A DNA stretch of 64,000 nt from Erpobdella octoculata (Eukaryota > Annelida > Clitellata > Hirudinida > Erpobdellidae): the NCBI GenBank assembly GCA_963978895.1, contig OZ022242.1, positions 4,294,859-4,358,858 of the forward strand, written 5' to 3'. Under the pieces are notes generated by a model. It did no database searches. It was not told where the DNA came from and saw nothing but the letters and a program-made list of their open reading frames with translations. Numbering within the stretch: position 1 is the first letter of the stretch; each line of letters opens with the position of its first letter. Positions 57,106-64,000 of the stretch are shown here, piece after piece. The position numbers were made by a program, and so were the translations under genes.

Positions 57106-58150
57106 TACATGCATCTTGTATGTTTAGGTGTGATGAAAAAACTTCTCCATTTATGGATGTCAGGTCCACTTCAATGTCGATTACCATCAGCTTCAATCTC
57201 AAGAATATCAGAAAGGTTACTTAAAATGAGAAATTATATACCAACAGAGTTTGTTCGTAAACCACGAAGTTTAATTGAATTGGATAGATGGAAAGCAACT
57301 GAATTACGTATGTTCTTGCTGTATTTGGGCCCAGTATCTCTTTTTGAAGTGTTAAAAACAGAAGTTTATGATAACTTTATGTTATTGTTTGTTGCAATAT
57401 TCATATTTTGTAACAAAAAACTAGTTGGTACCCAGTTGGATTATGCTAAGCAATTACTTGTTTCATTTAATGAGCATTCAAGAAACCTTTATGGGCCAGA
57501 AACGATTGTTTATAATATGCATTGTTTAGTTCATCTAGCTGATGATGTAAAAATTCATGGAATTTTGGATGATTTTTCTAGCTTTCCATTTGAAAACTAT
57601 TTAGGAAGTATGAAAAGAATGATCAGAAAAGCCGACTCAAATAGTCCGTAGAATGTCAGAGTTAAAAATCATAAATCAAAGTGAAGATTTAAGTTATGAA
57701 AAATTTCAGAGGCAGCACAATAGTGCTCCAATACCAGAAGATTTTCCCTTTATTGGAATTCAATTTAAGGAATTACATCTTAAAAATTGTATTATAAAAT
57801 CTTCAATGGGAGACAACTGTGTTAAAATAAACAATAATTTAGCATTAGTTCGAAACATAATGTGCATTAACAATATGTCTTTTATTGTGTTCGAAGAGTT
57901 TTCTGTGCAAAAACTTTTTCAAATATCTTCGCTTCTCTGCTGATCTAGATATCTTTGTTGTTGGTGGTTTAACGGGTGTTTTAAAGTATAAAGTTTATGA
58001 AGATGATTTAGAAAAGTTTGTTCTGCTGCCATTTGACAAAGAGTTTGTTGGCATTCCATTATTGCATCAATATGAATACTGATATGGTGCTTGATTAACA
58101 TTATTTTTAGTTTATACAATAGCTTTATTTTCAATTTAATGAAATTTCAG

Positions 58151-59975
58151 AAATGTTTTGTTTGGTGGAATTTCTGGAAAAATGTTCAACTAACTCATTG
58201 GCAGTGGTAACTGATAAATGGGTGAATAATGGTACTTGTTTATGGCCTCCTTACAAGCTAGATCGACTCAATAGAGCCGTAAAGAAACAAAAAAGTCCAT
58301 GCTCTGATTGGCAGAGTTATGACTGCATGATATTATACAAATCACATTAGATCCAATTTTAACTTATTAAAAATGATTTTATGAACCTGTTTATTTAAAT
58401 TCTTATTTCTTTTGTAATTTCAAAATTTGGGCTATTTCCATATTTATTATAACTCCTATTTATTCAACCAACAGTCTCATATGAAAAGGCATGAATGAAG
58501 ATGGCTAAAGCAGAAAATTCTTCTAATTTAGAAACCGCTGCAAGCGAGGATGACAATTCAGTTCGAATTAGGTGAGCATGTCAGTTTATGGTTTTAAATA
58601 CAAATAATTGAAGTATTTGGATATATTAAATAGAAATCCAATTTTGTTTTGCAGGGCTGTTCCTACAAGATACAAGCCTGAGACATCAGATGATGACAAT
58701 TCAACTGATCTAGATGATGAACAAACCAGTTCAAAAACAATTAAAAAGAGTCGATCTCTATTCCAATTACCTAAGGCACCATTACCACCAACAATTCCAT
58801 TTCCACCAATACAGTCAACTCCAGCACTAAATGTAAATACATCTCAATGCTTGAGTCTTATGCACCCAAATACAGGTTCGGTTTAAAAATTTAATTTGTA
58901 AACACCTTAACATTATTATTTGCTTAACAATGTAATTTTAATTTTTGTATGCATAAGCACTTGCACATAAACAAATAATTTGTAAATAACTTAACATTAT
59001 TTGTTGCCTTACAACTTCATTTATTAAATAGCTTCCGATCAAGAGATCATCTCAACACCAAGCAATAGGAAAAACACTTCCATTTATTCCAACCATGGTA
59101 TTGGGTCATCACAATGTACAGGTACATAATATCAATTTCTATAAATTAAGGTTTATATGCATAAGCACTTGCACATTAGAATATAATTTGTTAATAACTT
59201 AACATTATTTGTTGCCTTACAACTTCATTTAAATAGCTTCCGATCAAGAGATCATCTCAACACCAAGCAATAGGAGAAACACTGCCATTTATTCAAACCG
59301 TTCAAAATGTACAGGTACATAATATAAATTTGTATACAATAATGTTTGAATGTAATTGTACACGCTTGCACATAATAATGAATGTATAATTCTGTAAATG
59401 GAATTAATCATTGTATTTATCAGCTGCGGAGAGGGAAATTTTAATATCTTTGGATATTGTTAAACAACAATTACAAAAACAAGATGAGCAAATCCAGCAA
59501 CTAATGGAGGTGACAAATCATATTTTGCAAAACACTCACAGTGGCCATGTAACAGAACTGTCACAATTGCCTGAGAATGTTGTTTTCCCATTGAAAGATG
59601 AAGCTGGCTTAACTGATTTAGAAGATAGACTAAATAACGATAAAGATCTTAAAAAGATTTTGGTAAAATATTTGTTTATTGTTGAATTCTGTTTCCTTAA
59701 ATTTGGTTTATCTTATATTTTAAAATATCTTTGCTAATGTAAAATGTATTTTGTCAACCTGTATTATTTTTGAGAGTAAAAATCTGTTATGGGGTAAAAC
59801 AAACACAATGCATTTGTGCCGGATTAACCACCTGTCATTGAAAGGAGGAACCACTGTGAAAGAAACGGTATGGAGAATCTTGGGTTATCTTTTCAGTACA
59901 CTTTTGGCCAGACAGATAAGTTGGACTGGCATCAATGATAAACTTTCATTCAAACGATTCCGGGCCGACACTTAG
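58151..59975 (+). pseudogene. DUF4806-type protein, second gene of the EnSpm-like element
   Basis: Probable exons: 58151-58350 (FCLVEFLEKC, WVNNGTCLWPPYK, the N-terminal signature of these proteins), about 58472-58571, 58655-58875, 59032-59121, 59237-59314, 59424-59662, and a last part ending 59975 (GGTTVKETVWRILGYLFSTL, SWTGINDKLSFKRF), the DUF4806 domain. Residues from exon 59424 form a coiled coil (KQQLQKQDEQIQQLMEV). Such proteins occur next to tnp2-like transposases in animal elements; their role is unknown. Decay: in exon 2 the expected CGA of SYEKAR is TGA, a stop; exon 1 runs into TAG with no donor; no acceptor AG precedes the last part. Exons 59032 and 59237 are tandem duplicates (ASDQEIISTPSNR in both). 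Confidence 0.75.
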
Positions 59976-60078
59976 CCAAGGAACTATTGTTTAATCGGCC
60001 CGACGTCGTCGCCGGAATCGTTTTCATCGTGTTACGATATCGGACCGATTGTGGTCCGGTGTCGTTGTGCTATGTGGA

Positions 60079-61265
60079 TTTAAATCTTGCGGGATTTATC
60101 CGTACAATCCAAGTGCTGTACCTTCCGAAGCATATCTTCCTAATTTTCTCTATTCGGTGGAATCATTATTAACACACCCAGAATTACTGGATCAGCCAAC
60201 AGGAGAGGCAACAGCAGACAGTCAAATTGATGCTAAGGAAGAGGTACAATTTCAGGACCAGAATGCAGATGAGACAATTACAAATACTACATTTAATAAA
60301 AGTGCCAGTAATTACAACTATGCTGAATCAACATCTGGAATTCAAAATCCACTTGCAACCCTAGAAGTTATGGAAAGTTGTATGGAGAAACAACAGTTGG
60401 ATTGCTTCAATTACTGTTTTTTAAAAGGATATGATGTTAATGATATTGTTTATGCTACATGGAAAGCTCTAAAAATGTCAGATGCTGCAAGTTGTGAATC
60501 AAGTGGGTCAACCTCTGTTGGTGGCAACTCTTGTGCCACCAATATTACCCCTGGAGTTACAAGTACAATGAACACAGAAGTTGAACAATCAAGTGTTGTT
60601 GATGTCCAATGTATGGAATCTTCTGCATTAAATTCACCATCGTCATTAAAAGTTGCACCATCAACATCACATGGATTAGATACAGTCTTCCCATTCAAAA
60701 ATTCTTCTTTTCCAGGTGATGGTGATGATGACATTTAGGAGTATCCAGCTAAAGTTGTAAAAAGAAATCAACAACAAAGCAGTCAGAGAAATATTTTATT
60801 CTTAGTTCGAAGGAAGCATATCAAATGAAGCTGAAACAAGCACAAGAAAAACTTGATAAGGAAAATGAAAAAGAAAAACGGAAGCTTAAAAGACAAGAAA
60901 ATCTAAACATAAAGAAAGCAAAAGTTACCCAAAGAAAAAAAACAATAAATAAAAATGTTGCTGTTAAGCAAAACACTGATTCAATAATCGTGGAAGCAAA
61001 CAAAAATCCAGCTGAATCGGATAATGTTAAGAAACCACTTAGAAGTTTGTCAAACCGCTCATCAAATTGGCAGTGCAATGCTTGTAAAGGATTTAACTAT
61101 GATAAAGATCATCCAAAATATAAAAATCCTTGGGTTTATTGCATCATCTGTCGAATTGTACGTTACCACGGTACGTGTTGTACAACAAGTCATGGACAGT
61201 TTGACAATGATGACGTTGAAGATGGAGATTTTACCTGCTCGAATTGTTTCAGCGAAGATAGTTAA
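60079..61265 (+). pseudogene. DDE_1-type transposase C-terminal fragment with PHD-like finger
   Basis: Directly at the EnSpm right end the sequence reads GFKSCGIYPYNPSAVPSEAY, the conserved segment just after the DDE_1 catalytic domain of pogo/Jerky-like transposases. An acidic, Ser/Thr-rich linker follows, then a stop (TAG at about 60736). The next frame (60825-61265) has a Lys/Glu-rich coiled coil (KLKQAQEKLDKENEKEKRKL) and a zinc finger with spacing C-x2-C, C-x2-C, H-x2-C, C-x2-C (CNACKG, CIICRI, HGTCCT, CSNC), resembling a PHD finger. PHD fingers usually read histone tails; its presence here is consistent with chromatin-directed insertion, but that is inference. The DDE domain that should precede it is absent on the other side of the EnSpm element. 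Confidence 0.78.
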
Positions 61266-62040
61266 CAAAGTCAAAATATGAATATGCAATATTTTTTAAA
61301 CATTTTATAATTGAGTAATAATAGTGCAATAATTATTCTTAAACATTAGAGAATTTAGATTTAGAAATGTGCAATATTTTTAAGATTATGGACTAGTCTC
61401 AAAACTTAATTATTGTTTTATTTTTATTTTGTTATAGTACTATATTTTTTAGTGAACATGTTTATATTTTTTATATGGTTTCTTTAATGGGGTATTTATG
61501 TATTGCTTTACACCTTGTATTGGTTTATAATAACTTGATAGGTTTAGATTCTGCTCTAACAACCAGCAGACTATTAGTCAATTCAGTATTAAACTTATTT
61601 CTTTTCTTTTTTATTGCTTTGGCATTATGTAATTTTTGGATTATATATTGATTTGCATAATATAAAATTTATATTTTGCTACAAAATAATGTGAGTTTGA
61701 ATAATATCTAAAATGTGCATTAGAAAGATTTATTGAATGTATAAAAGTATCATGGCTGGAATTAGGTTCAGTTTTATCTGGGCCGGCCATATTTCGGTCC
61801 AGGTGGCCGGATTTTGGTCAAAATTGGGCCTCTTCTAAATCCAGACACTACTTTAGTTGCATGCAGTTTTTTAAATGGCTGAAATTAGATCTATATTGTT
61901 AAGAGATTTATCTTTCAAACGGTATAACATATTCTATGTTGGCTCTACAACTTCCGAGTGTAAAAATACAAAATAAAAACATGTGGCTCAAATTTGGTCA
62001 AATTACCCTAAGCGTTTAGTTCAATCTCAATGTGATTATG
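61266..62040. other. Non-coding stretch with EnSpm-like terminal words
   Basis: AT-rich DNA. Around 61775-61825 there are repeated GGCCGG/TTCGGTCC/GGCCGGATTTTGGTC words, similar in style to CACTA subterminal repeats, just upstream of a second tnp2 fragment. No gene is seen. Confidence 0.5.
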
Positions 62041-62285
62041 TTGAATCAACTTCTTGTTTTATTTGTTCAACATTTCGGAGAACTATATGGTTCAGAAAAT
62101 GTAGTTTATAACATACATTGTTAAACACATCTTGCTGGAGATGTGAATGTTCAAGGTGTTTTTCAAAATTTCTCTGGTTTTCCGTTTGAAAACTTTTTAG
62201 GAAGCTTAAAAAAATGATCCGAAAAGCAGATCAACCTTTATCTCAGATTGTTCAAAGATGCTCAGAAATGAAACATGACATCAAG
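62041..62285 (+). pseudogene. Second tnp2-like transposase fragment
   Basis: Translation gives NQLLVLFVQHFGELYGSENV, VYNIHC-stop-THLAGDV, then FSGFPFENFLGSLKK and MIRKADQPLSQIVQR in a shifted frame. This is parallel to 57460-57690 of the larger element but clearly diverged. It has an in-frame TAA after HC and is one A short in the run at about 62205. Only this C-terminal piece remains. Confidence 0.82.
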
Positions 62286-62329
62286 TCAATTGGCAATGTT
62301 AAGGGTTTCCATAACAAATAAATTGGTTG

Positions 62330-64000
62330 TCAGGTTGACTAATAAAACTGCTGGTATCGATTGGCTTCAAGGTTTTATGAAAAGAAGACCCGGAGTTGTC
62401 ACTACGAGCTCCTGAAGCTACTAGTTTCGCTCGAGCAACAGCGTTCAACAGATACACTGTTAGTGAATTTTTCCAGAATCTTCGAGAGATTCTTGAAAGA
62501 CATAATTTTGGTCTGCAGAACCTGTACAATGTGGATGAAACTGGGCTCACGACAGTTCAAAAGCCTGTTAAAGTTGTTGCCAGTCGAGGAGCGAAACAAG
62601 TTGGAAGGATGACATCACAGGAAAGAGGAACATTAATAACGGTATGCTGTGCTGTAAATGCAATTGGGAATTCCATACCACCTTTGTTTATTTTTCCGTG
62701 TGTTCACTTCAAAGAATTCATGATAAGAGATGGTCCTCCGGGTTGTGTGGGATTTGCGAATCCATCTGGTTGGATGAGTTCTGATATTTTTGCGGAATGG
62801 TTAAATCATTTCATAAAATACTCAAAAGCTACAATTGACTCACCTACCTTACTGTTATTGGATAACCATGAAAGCCATATTTCAGTTGCAGCCTTAGATA
62901 TTGCTAAATCACACGGAAGTACCATGCTCAGTTTTCGACCTCACTGCAGCCATAAGTTGCAGCCTTTGGACAGAACAGTGTATGGACCTCTGAAAAAATA
63001 TTATAATTTAGCTTGCGACAACTGGATGGTCAATAACCCAAGACCAATGACAATATATGACATTGTTCCAATTGTTCGGGAAGCGTATGCTAAAGCTGTT
63101 ACGCAATCCAGTATACAGTCTGGATTCCGAGTCGCTGGCATTCAACCTTACAATCCCGACATTTTTACTGATGATTATTTAGCAGCATCAGTTACAGATC
63201 GTCCTCCGACACCTGCCACAGGAATGGAATGCTGCCTATACAGTAACTGCCACACCCAACAATGTGGAGCCACCACCAATGGTTTTAGTCAGCGATGCAG
63301 AACCCGATCCAATGATTGCATATCCACAAGTTTGTACAAAATTTTTTATAATTTATTTTATAATTGTTTAAAAAATAATTCCCTGCTGCTTAAAATCAAC
63401 TTTTTTTTATACAATCTAGCTACTGTCCAACAGCAAATCTACCATAGATTTTTTTTTAAATAGATTAAATTCTGTTTTTACAGATTGATGTTAACATGCA
63501 TCACTTTGAGACTCCTAGAGCAAGACTATCTAATTTTCCAGTATCACCAGAAGTGTTGAAGCCGTTTCCAAAGGCTGCAGCCCATAGAAGCAATTTAGGA
63601 ATCGGCAACAGAAAACGAGAATTTTAACTGATACTCCAGTTAAAAATGACATTTGTCGTGCAAAAGAAAAAAGTGTAAATAATAAAAAAAATCTAACATC
63701 CGATGCACCAACAACAAAATCAATAATGCATAAAACAAGACCAGTGTCAATTTTAAATTTCAGCAACTCTGATGACGATTTCAATGAAGAATATAAACGC
63801 CGAATGGATAAAAAGAAAACAAAAAAGCTTCAATTACTGATGCATCTGTGGAAAAATTGGAGTTTCTTCCAAAGCTTCAAATTAATGAGAGTAATTATGA
63901 CACAAGCAATGTCCAACCTCAGTTAACAGCAGAAAAAAGCCCTGTTTTGGATTATGACTGTTCATTGTTAAAACCTAATGAATATGTTGTAGTTAGATTC
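62330..64000 (+). pseudogene. pogo/Jerky-like DDE_1 transposase, frameshifted, runs off window
   Basis: TNKTAGIDWLQGFMKRRP is the end of the Tc5/CENP-B-like DNA-binding region; one extra C near 62390 then shifts the frame into the long frame 62396-63463. That frame has the full DDE_1 catalytic domain: VDETGLTTVQKP (first Asp), LLLDNHESHI (second Asp), HKLQPLDRTVYGPLK (third Asp), FRVAGIQPYNPDIFTDDY. After an A/T-rich interruption (about 63330-63480) the C-terminal region resumes (SPEVLKPFPKAAAHR, LKPNEYVVVRF at the window edge), as in the deletion copy at 55888. The psq N-terminus is not visible. This is the fuller representative of the family, with an intact DDD triad but at least one frameshift. 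Confidence 0.85.

Larger units (their letters stand above)
54913..58080 (+). pseudogene. tnp2-like (CACTA/EnSpm) transposase, broken
   Basis: Recognisable segments in order: FKSSNMQFWPILG, CGKSKPKSL, CDVPARAFVKAIKSHNGYSG with C-x2-C (GCDKC), LLDEDHHTG, FPHDYMHLVCLGVMKKLL, WKATELRMFLLYLGP, VYNMHCLVHLADDV, FPFENYLGSMKRMIRKA, then a C-terminal domain ending IPLLHQYEY. This matches the metazoan transposases related to plant tnp2 (CACTA/EnSpm). Lesions: the segment before FKSSN is out of frame, a frameshift at about 55077 in an A/T run, interruption by the element at 55348-57105, a small deletion creating a stop at about 57649, and another frameshift at about 57905. The N-terminal third was not found. 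Confidence 0.85.
53891..60078 (+). mobile_element. CACTA/EnSpm-like DNA transposon (decayed, nested insertion)
   Basis: The left end CCACATAGCACACGACGTCG and right end GGTGTCGTTGTGCTATGTGG are inverted repeats (one indel). Both ends carry short subterminal words in several copies (ATCGGCCCGAT, TCGGCATTTCATCG, AATCGTTTT), as in CACTA/EnSpm elements. Inside are two genes on the + strand: a tnp2-like transposase (54913-58080) and a DUF4806-type protein (58151-59975). The target duplication could not be settled (left flank ACATC, right flank ATTTA). It was later hit by a 1,758-bp pogo-like element. Confidence 0.75.

Overview
This is AT-rich animal (metazoan) nuclear DNA. Four recognisable host genes all lie on the + strand, three of them split by spliceosomal introns. 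Between and inside them sit many transposable elements and simple repeats. The proteins (a synaptotagmin with two C2 domains, akirin, a natriuretic-peptide-receptor-type guanylyl cyclase) require an animal. The element mix (Penelope-like, Helitron, hAT, pogo/Jerky-like, CACTA/EnSpm-like with a DUF4806 partner) suggests an invertebrate. I cannot name the species from sequence alone.

Layout. 1-3.7 kb: low-complexity DNA, then a 5'-truncated Penelope-like retroelement whose reverse transcriptase is broken by a 4-bp duplication inside the YVDD motif. 3.7-7.2 kb: dispersed repeats, an inverted-repeat element and a minus-strand Helitron-like element. 7.4-8.7 kb: a single-exon PRPF4 (U4/U6 snRNP Prp4) gene. 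10.3-19.3 kb: synaptotagmin-1-like gene (seven exons seen, first exon not found). Its introns hold a 25-bp minisatellite, a (TTA)n tract, a 1,975-bp LTR element coding only a SAP-domain Gag-like protein, and a Helitron. 19.9-23.2 kb: a pile of Helitron copies with a SINE, a MITE and about 190 copies of TGAC. 24.7-26.4 kb: akirin, five exons, complete.

28.85-53.16 kb: a receptor guanylyl cyclase of at least 21 exons (extracellular ANF-receptor-like domain, one transmembrane segment, kinase-homology domain, cyclase domain). Its 14.7-kb second intron contains a tandem array of 19 tRNA genes (6 Ala-TGC, 6 Gly-GCC, 7 Ala-AGC) in units of about 1.5 kb. Units alternate with and without a 500-bp Harbinger-like MITE, giving a 3.57-kb higher-order repeat. 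One unit is split by a CR1/L2-type LINE whose ORF is open except for its 5' truncation. Later introns hold two hAT elements with perfect 8-bp target duplications.

53.9-64 kb: a nest of DNA transposons. A CACTA/EnSpm-like element (tnp2-like transposase plus DUF4806 protein, both decayed) carries a pogo-like deletion derivative inserted exactly at a TA in the transposase gene. Beyond it lie a DDE_1 C-terminal fragment with a PHD-like finger, a second tnp2 fragment, and a pogo/Jerky-like transposase that runs off the window.

The host genes are unrelated in function (splicing, vesicle exocytosis, transcription co-regulation, cGMP signalling) and show no operon-like organisation. Exon limits come from reading frames plus GT/AG sites, not from transcripts.
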